A DNA stretch of 64,000 bases, taken from contig CM055107.1 in the NCBI GenBank assembly GCA_029204225.1, positions 44,522,044 through 44,586,043 on the forward strand, given 5' to 3'. Under the pieces are notes generated by a model. The model searched no databases. It saw nothing but the letters and a program-made list of their open reading frames with translations, and was not told the DNA's origin. The position numbers and the translations under genes are program-made. Below, piece by piece: positions 20,793 through 32,330 of this stretch. The stretch is from Diphasiastrum complanatum (lineage: Eukaryota > Streptophyta > Lycopodiopsida > Lycopodiales > Lycopodiaceae). Each line of letters begins with the position of its first letter. The first letter of the stretch is position 1.

Positions 20793-21416
20793 TGGTATCA
20801 GAGCACTTTCCTGTGCACCACTTTATCAGAGAATTTTTTTTTCCCTCCATAGCTGTCCTGTCAGCCCTGCTCCATCGCTGCCCCTGCTTTGTTCTTCTCC
20901 TGTCAGCTCTGCTACATCGCTGCCCTATTCTCCTTCCTGCTGCCCAGCGCTGCTCCACCATTCCTCTCCTTGCTACCTATCGCTGTCCCTGCCCCTAATT
21001 GGACCCCCTTGCTGCCCTGCCTTATTCTATTCCCTATCCATCACTGCCCCAGCCTTCACTCGTCACTTTCACCCGTGCTTTTCTCCGTTTGCTGCAATAT
21101 TTCACAGCTTATCACAAGGCTGTCCAGCGCCCAACCTCATCCAAAAATCGCACAATTTCGTATCCGTTTGCTATCCCGAATTGCCAAATTCCTTCAGGCT
21201 GTTCATCGCTGCCCCAGACCTTCCAAGTTGTCACTTTCACCTATTCTTTTATCCGTTTGCAGCCATATTTCACAGCTTATCAAAAGGCTTCCCACCAGCG
21301 CCCATTCTCAACCAAAATTTCACGAAATTCCGCCTCTGTTTGATATTCCAATTTGTCACTTGCCTCCTGGCTGTCCAGCGCATTTTTACAGCCTTCATTT
21401 TCACTTTTTTCATTTG
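20793..21416 (+). other. B1 5' leader, pyrimidine-rich with tandem repeat
   Basis: Begins with the PBS. The leader is C/T-rich and contains a 168-bp tandem duplication (copies starting GTCACTTTCAC at 21062 and 21230). AGCGC or ATCGCT words recur about every 80-90 nt (20946, 21126, 21205, 21297, 21377). A 231-codon open frame across it is Pro/Leu/Ser-rich and has no gag motif, so I do not call it a gene. It is cut at about 21417 by a truncated family A copy, and B1 gag is missing. Confidence 0.7.
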
Positions 21417-23193
21417 CTGATCCTTGGTAACCAATTCGTCGAGTTCTTCGGCGAATTGCTCCTGTTCTTCCATTTCCATGGGTTCTTTCCCTTTACTGTA
21501 AGCCAAGGCTTCTGTTTCAAGTTCGTCGATGCCTCTCTCCGGGGGTTGATCAGGTCCCTGAGGAGTGGTCATTTTCAGAACTGAAAGAGAAGTACCTTAA
21601 CTTCTGTCTGAAAAATAGGAAAGAGATTGACTGAACTGGAAAACAAAAGTAGATTACTTAGCTCTTTCTTAGGACTGTACTTCCAGAGAGAAAAGCAAGA
21701 AACCCCCTTAGTTCGTCCGCCAGTGTCCAATCCGTCTTCTTAAGCTGCATGCAATCAGGTGAAGGTAATCTGGGAGTTGGGAATTACAAGAAAAATCAGA
21801 TTCGAACCACCCGCTACCCTTGCTGCCAGAGATGTTGGTCTGCTGTTCCAAAAACTCAGGTTTGAAATCACCAAATCAATCTGAAGATCTGGATTCCAAG
21901 AAGATAGTAGGTCGCTGGTTTGAACCTAACCTGACCACTACCTCTGATCTGGAAAATTCGGATTTAAAGCTATAATTTACAAAGCAAAATCCGAAACCTA
22001 TGGGGAAAACCCTCTCTGACTGGAAAACAGTCTAGCTGCCCAAAGAACTTCTGATTTGAGGCCCCAAAAAGCTCTCACAAATCCCAATTCGGAGGAGAAC
22101 TACCAGCGCTCGACCTGCACCAGATTTCCTCTTGAAAATCCGCCCTAATCTATCCAGATTGGTCTGAATTTACAGACAGCTGATCTTTCAGCGCTGGACC
22201 TGTTTGCAACTTTCTACTCCAAATCCGCTCAGCAATCCACAATTTACTCACAAAAAACAGGGGTAGATCCCTGGTTTTCCAGCGCTAAGTCTATACATGA
22301 AATTCTGCTCAGAACAAGTGAGAATCTCGTGAAACTTTGACCAGTAGAAAGCTATTCCTATAGCGCTGGCCTTGCTCTACCTCTGAAATTTTTCCAAGAT
22401 TATGAGCACTCTATCTACTTTCTCCACTGCTCCTACTAAGCTCCCAAAGAAGGAGATGGCTCTGATACGAGTGTTAGAGATTTAAACACCATAGTAGAGC
22501 AAACACTAACTGAACCACCCAGCCTTGCTGTTACGAGCTCGTAACCAGTGCCGAACCCTAGAGAACACAGATAGGTCAGATACCACAGTCAGGGTCGTGT
22601 CCAGCGTACATGACCAACAGGGCAAGACAGTGTGAGTAGTGTGCCCCAGCACGGTCCATAGCCATGGCGGGCCTAACACAGCCTAGGGACCCTGTCAGCA
22701 GGATAGGGCCCCCAGTTGGGTCCCGACGTGCAGTCGGCCACGTCAGTGCCACGTGGCTGACACTTGGCAGTAGCATGCTACCAGTCCTCACACTGGGCTA
22801 GGAGGGGCTTACTCTATATCAGGGAGTAGGCAAGGTTGGGTGGATCAGTTAGTGTTTGCCCTACTGTGGTGTTAGGATCTATTACACTTGCCTACTCCCT
22901 GATATGGAGCAAGCCCCTCCTAGCCCAGTGTGAGGCCTAGTAACATGCATACTGCCAAGTGTCGGCCACGTGGCTCTGTCGTGGCCGACTGCACGTTGGG
23001 ACCCAACATGGGGCCCTATCCTGCTGACAAGGTCCCTAGGTTGTGTTAGGCCCGCCATGACTATGTACCGTGCCGGGGCACACTACTCATACTATCTTGC
23101 CTTGTTGGTCGTGTACACGTAGACCCGACCCTGACTGTGGTATCTGACCTCCTGTGTTCTCTAGGGCTCGGCACTGGTTACGTGCTCATAACA
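21417..23193 (-). mobile_element. A': truncated, diverged family A element
   Basis: Reading leftward: a diverged family A LTR (23193-22472, itself split by a solo LTR), a mutated PBS (CTCGTATCAGAG) and a leader of about 890 nt with AGCGCT at 22363, 22281, 22190 and 22105. The first 52 gag codons follow from the ATG at 21572 ([10 protein letters not shown]...[14 protein letters not shown] type), and the copy breaks off at about 21417. The rest of the element is gone. It lies inverted inside B1 and replaces B1 gag. Confidence 0.85.
22529..22886 (+). repeat. Family A solo LTR inside the A' LTR
   Basis: A complete 358-bp LTR flanked on both sides by CTTGC (22524-22528 and 22887-22891), a 5-bp TSD. 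No internal sequence is attached, so a full element inserted here and was reduced by LTR-LTR recombination. It sits in the LTR of an older, diverged family member in opposite orientation. Confidence 0.93.
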
Positions 23194-25769
23194 CTTGGAC
23201 AAGGCGTCTTGGTCCTCGCTCCATTCGGTTACGTGTACGCATTACAGGTCGTGAGTATATTGCTTTAGTTGATACTAGCAGCACTCATTCTTTTATCAGC
23301 AGTTATATCACTAGTCGGATCTGTGCTTCACCTGTTCCTGCTCCACAGCCTCTCACAGTTGAGGTTGCCAGTTCACATTCTTTTCCTAGTTCTCAGATGT
23401 TTCAGCGTTTACCATATCACATTGGACATTTTTCTAGACAGGCAAATCTTTACATTACTCCTATGGAGCGTTATGATCTTATCCTTGGTGCTGATTGGTT
23501 TGCATCTCTTGGAGCCGTTACACTGGACTTGACACAGCAGACATTGACATTTGTACAAGATGCAGTTACACACTCACTTGCTGGCATTGATTCTCGGGGA
23601 GACTTCCAGTTGATTACTGGGAAGCAGTTTATTCGCAGCCTGCTGAATGCTCATTGTGCAGCCTTATTATGTGTTTAGCGGGCAGTACCAGTTCCTCCAG
23701 TTTCTACTCCAGCAGTTGTTCCTCAGGTGATCTCTGACTTATTACATCAATATGCTTTTGTCTTTTCAGAACCTACGACGCTACCACCATTACGTGACAT
23801 GAACCATCATATTGACTTGCATCCTAGTTCTGCTCCTCCTTCCCGTCCCCCTTATCGTATGTCTCGATCTGAGCGTGATGAGCTTGAGCTCCATATTACT
23901 GCCTTGTTAGATCAGGGTCTCATTGTTCCTAGTCATAGGTTCTCCTTGTTAGTAAGAAAGATGGTACCAAACATCTTTGTATTGATTACAGTGCTTTAAA
24001 TAAGTTGACTATTCATAATCAGTACCCTATTCCACACATGGATGACCTCTTTGACCACCTTGGTACCTCTAAAATCTTTTCCAAGATAGACCTTCGTTCT
24101 GGATATTACCAAATCAGGTTGCACCCTTCTGACGAACATAAGACTGCTTTTCGTACTCATCTTGGTTTATATGAATTTTGCGTGCTTCCTTTTGGTGTTA
24201 CTAATGGCCCTCCTACGTTCCAGAATGTGATGAATAACGTCATGCGTCCGCTTCTTGGTCATTGTGTCTTGGTTTATTTTGATGATATTCTTATTTTTAG
24301 CCAGTCTCTTGCTGAGCATGTTTCCCATCTTTCCTCTGTATTTCAGTTACTTGTACATCACCAGTTATTTGCTAAGTTGTCTAAATGTTCTTTTGTTGTT
24401 GCTGAGATCGAGTTTCTTGGTTTTCTTGTTTGTAATGGGCACATTCACCTGGACCCTCATAAGGTTCAGGCCATCCAGGATTGGCCTATACCAACGAATG
24501 TTCATCATGTTCGTATGTTCCTTGGGTTAGCCACTCACCTTCGTCGTCCCGTTCCTCATTTTGCCACTAGTGCAGCTCCTCTTCATGCACTTTTGAAGAA
24601 GTCTAGTACTTTTCTTTGGACTTTTGATTGTCAGTCAGCGTCTGACACTCTTCGTCGTGTTGTTGTTGATGCTGCCGTTATGTGTTTATCCCAATTTGAT
24701 CAGAGGTTTCTTGTTGAGACTGATGCTAGTAATGTTGGTTTGGGTTCTTTGCTTCGCCAGTCACAATGCATTATTGCTTATGAGTCGCGTCGTCTTCGCT
24801 CTTATGAGCAACGTTGTGCATGAGAAAGAGCTTCTTGCTATTATCTATGCTCTTAAGAAGTGGCACCATTATCTTTATCGAGTTCCATTTGACATTACTA
24901 CTAATCACCAGTCTTTACGTTATCTGTTTTCTCAACGTGACCTTAGTGATCATCAGTTTTGTTGGTTGCAGTTTTTACAGTCTTTTAATTTTTCTATATT
25001 GTATCGTCCTGGTCGTGCTAACGCTGCTGCTGATGCATTATCTCATCTTCCAGCTTTGTTGAATACACTCGTTTCTACTATTCCTACATGGTTTGATAAT
25101 CTACCTGTCGTATACCTTACATGTTCTGATTTTCGTGCTCTTTGTATTCCTAGTTCCTTGGGTATCCGTTCCCAATTGTTGTCGGATGCTCATTCCTCCC
25201 CTGTTGGGGGTCACTTTGGTTTTCAGAAGTCTTATGCTCGTCTCAAAGACCATTTCTATTGGCCCTCTCTTCGACTGAGCTTGCTGTACTTATCCGTACC
25301 TGTCCTTTCTGTTTTCGTAATAAGTACTCCCGTGCTAAGTCTGCTGGTTTGCTCCAGAGTTGGCCTATTCCTCATCGCCAGTGGCCTGATATATCTATGG
25401 ACTTTATCCTTGGCCTGCCCCATATCCAGTGTGGGCACGATTCGTGTATGGTGGTAGTTGACAGGTTCTCGAAACAGGCATATTTTATACCCATTCGCAG
25501 TACCATCACAGCAAAGCAGTGTGCACGTTTGTTCCTATCAGAGATTTTCCGCCTGCATGGATTTCCTCGTACTATCCTTTTTGATCGGGATAGTAAGTTT
25601 ACATCCATATTCTGGACAGAGCTTATGCATATCTTGGATGTACAGCTTTTTATGGGTTTCGCTTATCATTCTAATTCTGATGGGAAGTCTGAGGTCCTTA
25701 ACGAGATCCTTGAGGGGGGATGGTCGTCCTATTGAGGAGGCCACATGGGAGCCTATTGATGTCTTTTAT
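23194..25769 (+). pseudogene. B1 protease-RT-RNase H-integrase remnant
   Basis: Protease at about 23240-23680 reads VDTSSTHSFIS: the Gly of the usual DTG triad is Ser here, while B2 keeps DTG. It is followed by DLILGADWFASLG. RT spans about 23727-24700 with DYSALN-, [10 protein letters not shown]- and YFDDIL-type motifs. RNase H contains VETDASNVGLG and HEKELLAIIYALKKW. Integrase keeps HHCC (GGHFGF...CPFC) and DISMDF, DRDSKFT. Frames shift near 23940, 24815 and 25270. Near 25715 the integrase C-terminal half is deleted, joining EILEG directly to the chromodomain (GRPIEEATWEPIDVF in another frame). A3 then interrupts the element. Confidence 0.88.
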
Positions 25770-26127
25770 TGTAATAGTTCCTAACACCACAGTAGGGCAA
25801 ACACTAACTGATCCACCCAACCTTGCCTACTCCCTGATATAGAGTAAGCCCCTCCTAGCCCAGTGTGAGGACTGGTAGCATGCTACTGCCAAGTGTCGGA
25901 CACGTGGCACTGACGTGGCCGACTGCACGTCGGGACCCAACTGGGGGCCCTATCCTGCTGACAGGGTCCCTAGGCTGTGTTAGGCCCGCCATGGCTATGG
26001 ACCGTGCTGGGGCACACTACTCACACTGTCTTGCCCTGTTGGTCATGTACGCTGGACACGACCCTGACTGTGGTATCTGACTTATCTGTGTTCCCTAGGG
26101 TTCGGCACTGGTTACGAGCTCGTAACA
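25770..26127 (-). repeat. A3 3' LTR
   Basis: A complete 358-bp family A LTR in reverse orientation. TSD TTTAT precedes it. The polypurine tract of the element lies just right of it (CTCCCTCCCCCTTAAG on the plus strand). Confidence 0.95.
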
Positions 26128-26138
26128 CTCCCTCCCCC

Positions 26139-29100
26139 TTAAGAACCGTCTTGGTCCTCTAAGACAAAGTCTGGAAAAACCTTGCGAAGGACGCTGCCTC
26201 TTTCCCAAGTGGCATTCTCAACAGGCTGATCATTCCACTTAACCAGATATTCTCGGTATAGAGTATGACGAGTCTGCGTCTCTCTACTATCAAGAATCTC
26301 CTCTGGTTCATGTGGAGGTTGCTGAGGATCCAATGGGAGAACTAGAACACTGTCCCCTACCAGATTGTCTGATCTGGTTAAGGCTTTTCGTAACTGACTT
26401 ACATGAAAGACTGGAAAAACTTTACTGCTGTGTGGGAGTTCTAGTTCATAGGTGACCTTGCCTAGTCTCCTACTGATGGTAAAGGGACCACAATACCTTG
26501 GAGACAACTTAGCACACACTCTTGATTTGAGGGTTTTAGAGTCAACTGGGACTCTCAAGTAGACTTTCTCACCAGTGGAGAACTGCACATCCCGTCTGTG
26601 TGGATCTGCATAATGCCTGGCTCGATCCTGGGACTGCCTAATGCTACGCTTAGCATGTTCTATCATCTGGTTTAGGTCCTCTAAAAAGTTTCTGGCTGCT
26701 TCAACTTTTTCTTGTTTAAACCCTACAGTTGTGGGTGAGCGTGGCTGAAAACCGTACATCAGCATAAATGGGCTGTATCCCGTAGCTGAATGTTTGGTAC
26801 TGTTATAAGCAAACTCTAATATCGAGAGATACTCCTCCCAATTAGTCTGCTTCTTGCTGACGTATGCACGAAGCATATCCTCCAGCACTTGATTTACCCT
26901 TTCTGTTTGACCGTCCGTCTGAGGATGGTCGGTGGTACTCATATTAAGTTTAGTATGGAGATGATGGAATACTGCCCTCCAAAAATTTCCAGTAAACTTA
27001 CTGTCCCGGTCGCTGACTATGCCGGAAGGTAGACCGTACAATTTAAATAGCCCGTCTACAAACAACCTCGCTAACTCTGGAGCTCTAACGGTTGTATTGG
27101 TCGGAATGAAATGAGCCATTTTGGTCAGACGGTCAACTGTGACCCATATAGCGTCATTACCCTTTTGGGTTTTAGGCAGGCCTACTATAAAATCTATGGA
27201 GATACTCTCCCATTTACCAGCTGGTATTTCTAAGGGATGCAACAACCCTCCTGCCTTTAAACGCTCTGCTTTATTTACTTGACATATCTGGCAACTGGTT
27301 ACATACTGGTGGACGTCTTTTTTCATACTGGGCCAGAAAAATTGCCTACGAAGAAGCTCATAGGTCTTCTGTATGCCTGGGTGTCCCGCACTAGGATTGT
27401 CATGACATTCATATAGGACTTGCTGCCTATAATCCTCTGAATTGGGGACACATACTCTATCTCTATAGAGCAAGTACTCATCCTGAATGGAATACTGTTT
27501 CCATTTGAATCCTTGAGTCCACTGACCCTCAACCACTGGGGTTTGCTTGGGTAATACAGGCTCAGAATCCTCAACGTCATCTGACGATGTATACTCGGAC
27601 TCATCATCATCCTCAACGGAAGCTGCCGCATTCTTGGATGAACTGGCACCAGCCCCAGGAACTGGTTCTGGAGTCTGTAACTGTCTACTCTGGACTGAGT
27701 TCCAGATAGCAGAGAAGAATGCATCATGCTAGCATTTCCCCCTCAAGGACTCGAGTAACTCATTACGAATCTGGGTAAAACTCAGCTCGTTTATCATAGG
27801 CATTCTGCTAAGGGCATCTGCTACTGTATTGAATTTTCCACGTCTATATCTGATAGACATGTCAAACTCTTGCATCAACTCTGCCCAACGAGCTTTCCGA
27901 CCTCTAAGCTCAGGTTGATTGCTAAGGTATCTGAGACTCTCATGGTCTGTCAGGACCTCAAATTTGGCACCATACAAATAATGCCTCCAAGTCTTAAGGG
28001 CATGGACTATAGAAAAGAGTTCCTTTTCATAGGCACTGTACCTAGTCTGAGCTGGCTCGAGTTTTTTACTCTCGAACGCAACTGGTCGTCCACCCTGAGT
28101 TAGTACAGCACCTACTGCAAAGTCGCCAGCATCTGTTTCGACCACAAATGGCTGATTGGGGTCGACGACTTTTAAAACTGGTGCTGTAGCTAAGGCTGTT
28201 TTGAGAGCATCAAAGCTCTCCTGCTGTGCGGACTCCCAAATGAACTCCTTTCCCTTCCCCTTAAGGAGATTTGTCATAGGAACTGCTATCTGAGCATATT
28301 CCTTGACAAATCGTCTGTAATATCCCGCCAGACCAAGAAAGATCTGAAGTTCCAAGATATTCTGAGGTCTCAGCCAACTGAGTATGGCTTTAACCTTATT
28401 TGGGTCCATCTTAATCCCATCTGAAGAGATAATGTGACCCAAATATGCTACTTCTTCAACGAAGAATTCACACTTGGATTGTTAAGCATAGAGCTTATGC
28501 TTTCTAAGCAGTCGAAACACCTTTCTGAGATGTTTTAGATGCTCCTTCCTCGTTTTGCTGTAGACGAGGATGTCATCTAAAAATACGACTACAAACTTAC
28601 CCAAGTATGGTCTGAGGACACTGTTCATCAAGGTCATAAAGGTAGCTGGAGCATTTGTGAGCCCAAATGGCATCACCTTAAACTCATAATGACCGTGACG
28701 AGTCCTAAAAGCTGTTTTCGAGACATCTTCCGATTTTATACGGACTTGATGATATCCCGATCTGAGGTCTATTTTGCTGAAAAACTTAGCCCCGTCGAGT
28801 TGATCAAACAACTCGTCTGCCCGAGGCATAGGGTATTTATTCTTAATTGTGACTTTATTGAGGGCTCTGTAATCTACGCAAAGACGCATAGACCCCTCCT
28901 TCTTTTTCACCAATAGGACTGGTGAGGCCCATGGTGAACTACTGGTCTGAATTTGGCCTTTCCCAAGATAGTCTGTTAACTGCCTAGTTATTTCTTCATC
29001 CTCTGTTCGGCTGACCCGATACGGAGGTTTAGAAACAGGTGCTGTACCTGGTACTAGGTTTATTACATGATCTACCTCTCTGCTAGGTGGTAAACCATGT

Positions 29101-30925
29101 GGCAAATCTTCAGGAAAAACATCTTTAAATTTAGACAATAAAGTTTCTAATTTACTGATTTTCTGCTGAATAGAACTGGAAATAGAAACTTCAGGAATAA
29201 ACTGAAAGTCACATAAGAATACCTGATGGTCTTCGTCTCCGATTAGCTGACAGAGTTCTGAACTGCAGACCATAGGGCTATTGGGGACATCATGCTCCCC
29301 ATGCAACTGGATCTCTCGGCCTTTATACTGAAAGCTGAGGGTGTTCTCCTGATAGTTTCTGTGGAGGGAAGGTCCTAAACTGTAGAGCCAATCTCTCCCG
29401 AGAACAATGTCTGTTCGATCCAGGTGCATTATCTGAAAGTTTATTTGATCTTGGTACCCCTGAATACCAAGATTTAACTTACTTACCATAGTTTCCCATA
29501 TTTTTTTATCTTCACCCTTAGCTAATGAAACTATGTACCTATGCTGACTAGGTACTTCTGGTAGTTTAAGCTTTTTAACCAGGGTGTGGTTGATGAAATT
29601 ATGGGTTGCCCCATCATCAACCATGACTCTTACTGGCTGGTTACCAACTTTCCCATGCATACGTACTAGGTCATGCGGCCCAAAGCTGAAGGGTCTCGCT
29701 AGCATTGCAGAGGTCAGCTGGCAACAGTGTTCATGATCTTCATGATACACTTTGATCTCGGAAGCTGCCGAGTCACTGGGGAAACATACAGTCTGAACAA
29801 GATGAACTTGTTTTTTATCTTTCTTATCTTTTTTAGTGAAAGGCCCCTTGGGACACTGTCTGACTGTGTGTCCCTTGCCCATGCACACAAAGCACAAATG
29901 TTCTTGTTTGGCTTTCTCAAAATCATCTGGTTTTAAGGGCTGTATGAGTGAAGGGGGTTTCTGAGGAGCTTCACCTTTAAATTTATCTTGGTCCTTTCTT
30001 TTTAAAAATTTCTTTTTAAATTGAAAGTCTTTTTGAGGAGGCTGCTCAGAAAGTGGCTGCTGTCTCGCCCTCTTCCTACCCACTGAATCATCATAGATTT
30101 GAGCATATCTGAGAGCTTGCTCAAGGGTAGTAGGGGAGTTTCTCTGGACCCCTACTTTATATTCATCTTTGAGGCCACGGACAAATCCCCTGATTTTCTG
30201 ATAGTCATCCATATTTTTAATCTTTAAAATTGCTTCTCGATACTGCGAGATATATTGGATAAGGGATTTGTCCATTACTGTTCTTCCCAGGCTTCCCAGG
30301 CTCTATCCGGTTCATTTTCTGGTAGAAATTCTCTTAGGAAAGCTTCTTCAAAAGCTTTCCATGACCGGGGAGTCTGCCCAGTCTCCTGGAGATTTAACCA
30401 CCACTTATAGGCCATAGGCCCTAAGGAAAGACTGGCCTCAATTGCTTGCAAATGGTCAGAGGTCTGTTTAAGAGCATGAATGTTCTTCCATTTGCTGAGG
30501 AAGGTTTGTAGAATGTCTGCATTTCTATCCTTCTCTTCCCCATTAAAAGTAGGAGGTTTTAAATCTTTAAAAACACTGGGGTGAGACCGTAAAGTCTCAC
30601 TCGAAACTGATGGAGATGGAGAAGGGGATAACTGAGAAGTGGAGGGAAGGCTTCCTTTCGCGGAACTCAAAATCAAGCTTTTGAGTTCAGCGAACGAGTT
30701 GTCCACACTAGACTTGAAATTGGCTAATGCCAACTTCAGTTCATCCACTTCTGTAACCAATTGGAGAAACTGCTCCTTGGTAACCAGTTCGTCGAGTTCT
30801 TCGGCGAACTGTTCCTGTTCTTCCACTTCCATGGGTTCCTTCCCTTTTCTGTAAGCCAAGGCTTCTGTTTCAAGTTCGTCGAAGCCTCTCTCCGGGGGTT
30901 GATCAGGTCCCTGAGGAATGGTCAT
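26139..30925 (-). pseudogene. A3 gag-pol polyprotein with three lesions
   Basis: Same layout as A4: gag from MTIPQGPDQP, zinc knuckle [14 protein letters not shown], protease [12 protein letters not shown], RNase H, integrase and chromodomain. RT is full length here, including [20 protein letters not shown], which A4 lacks. Lesions: a 1-nt deletion near 30285 (WEAWE|R), a Lys-to-stop change at about 28482 in [10 protein letters not shown], and a Gln-to-stop change at about 27727 after RGKC. RT keeps FLDD ([11 protein letters not shown]). This copy is the best view in the window of the full-length RT of family A, but it cannot make one protein. Confidence 0.93.
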
Positions 30926-31830
30926 CTTCGGAACTGAAAGAGAGCTACCTTAACCTCTGAAGGAAAATAAAGTCTAAAAGACTAATTTACAACTGTACAA
31001 GGGAAAGGAAAGATGACTTGGCTGTTTCTGAGGACTGTACTTCCAAAGAAAGAATGAAGAGGAACCCTCTCAGCTCTTTTACCCAAGATTTCAGACCTGC
31101 TGTCCCGGAAAATGCCAGTTTGAAGCTTCAAAACGGTGCCAAATTTCCCGGTTCTTGAGTTGAGTAGTTGACTGACCTGATTTCAGGTGTGGGGCTCCAA
31201 CAAACCGAGTTAAAACCGGAAATTTACAAAAAGAAATCCGGAATTTTTTGTGTCTCTGCCCTCGCTGGCTGGACAGCCACCTGTTTGGCCTAATTTTCTG
31301 AAATTCAAGGCCCAAAACTTGCTTGAATCTCTGATCTGACTTCAAGTAGTAGGTCGTTGGTCTGTAGCAATCTAGTTTGAAGCTTCAAACTACTGAAAAA
31401 TCTCAGAAATCAGCGATGAAAATCCAATTTTTCAACTCCCTGTCCAGCGCTGATCCTGCCACTCTATTTTTTATTAGACTTGCTCTAATCTACTCAGAAC
31501 TTGCTACAATTTTCAGATCTGAGGGCTAGCTCTACAGCGATGGATCTGCCCATCTTTTTCCCTTGAATTTCCGCTCAGATGATTCAGAATTCCACTGAAA
31601 TTGCCTTGTCAGATAGCTGTCTCTACAGCGATGGATCTGTCTCAGAAATCTAATTCATATTCCAACTGAAAGGAAGATGATTTAATGGAGATTTTCACAG
31701 TGGAAAGCTACTCCTCCAGCGCTGGATCTGTCTCTCCTATTTACCAAAGTTTTAAGAGATTCTGAGCACTCTCTCTACTTTCTCCCTGCTGCTCCTTAAC
31801 TCCCAAAGATGGAGATGGCTCTGATACCAG
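30926..31830 (-). other. A3 5' leader with AGCGCT-type repeats
   Basis: About 900 nt of untranslated leader in reverse, longer than in A1 and A4. AGCGCT (or its AGCGAT variant) occurs near 31718, 31627, 31535 and 31446, about 90 nt apart, although the sequence between them differs from A1 and A4. The PBS complement GCTCTGATACCA lies next to the LTR at 31818-31829. Confidence 0.8.
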
Positions 31831-32070
31831 TGTAATAGTTCCTAACACCACAGTAGGGCAAACACTAACTGATCCACCCAACCTTGCCTACTCCCTGATA
31901 TAGAGTAAGCCCCTCCTAGCCCAGTGTGAGGACTGGTAGCATGCTACTGCCAAGTGTCAGCCACGTGGCACTAACGTGGCCGACTGCACGTCGGGACCCA
32001 ACTGGGGGCCCTATCCTGCTGACAGGGTCCCTAGGCTGTGTTAGGCCCACCATGGCTATGGACCGTAACA
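31831..32070 (-). repeat. A3 5' LTR with internal deletion
   Basis: 240 bp instead of 358: sequence runs normally to GGACCGT at about 32066 and then jumps to the terminal AACA next to TSD TTTAT. The 118-bp loss removes the first third of the LTR (part of U3) but keeps the outermost bases and the TSD. Confidence 0.9.
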
Positions 32071-32330
32071 TTTATCATACACCATCACTTGCAGATCAGG
32101 CTCGTGCTCTTGCTGCACTTGTTGATTCCTCTACATCAGATGTTGTTCTAGTTGTTGATGCACCAGGGCTTGCTGCTGTTCGATCCAGTTTCTTTTCGGC
32201 ATCTAGGTCTTTTTTTTTTTGTGTCGGGGAGAGTTATGGACTCGGCTCATTACATTCGCCGCATCCATTTACATTTACTTTACTTTATGCATAAGCAGGC
32301 CTTGGGCCCTTTTTATTCATTAGTGACACT
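32071..32330 (+). mobile_element. B1 3' end: chromodomain tail, PPT and start of 3' LTR
   Basis: Continues B1 after A3. The C-terminal tail (YHTPSLADQARALAALVDSST) is followed by non-coding DNA with a T-run, the polypurine tract GTCGGGGAG, and the 3' LTR beginning AGTTATGGACTCGG at 32232. The LTR breaks off at about 32330, where RT sequence of another family B copy (B3) begins. Confidence 0.85.

Larger units (their letters stand above)
25770..32070 (-). mobile_element. A3: family A element inserted in B1
   Basis: A 6.3-kb minus-strand element with 3' LTR on the left and 5' LTR on the right, flanked by TSD TTTAT (25765-25769 and 32071-32075). The B1 sequence reads through once the insertion and one TSD are ignored (GATGTCTTTTAT|CATACACC). 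The coding region is complete in length but carries one frameshift and two stops. Because it has the host gene's orientation, its LTR could offer a poly(A) signal inside intron 2. Confidence 0.93.

Noticed and set aside
20889-21584. 231-codon Pro/Leu-rich open frame
   Set aside because: It covers the pyrimidine-rich B1 leader and antisense family A gag. It has no gag or other domain, and its openness follows from C/T-rich composition.
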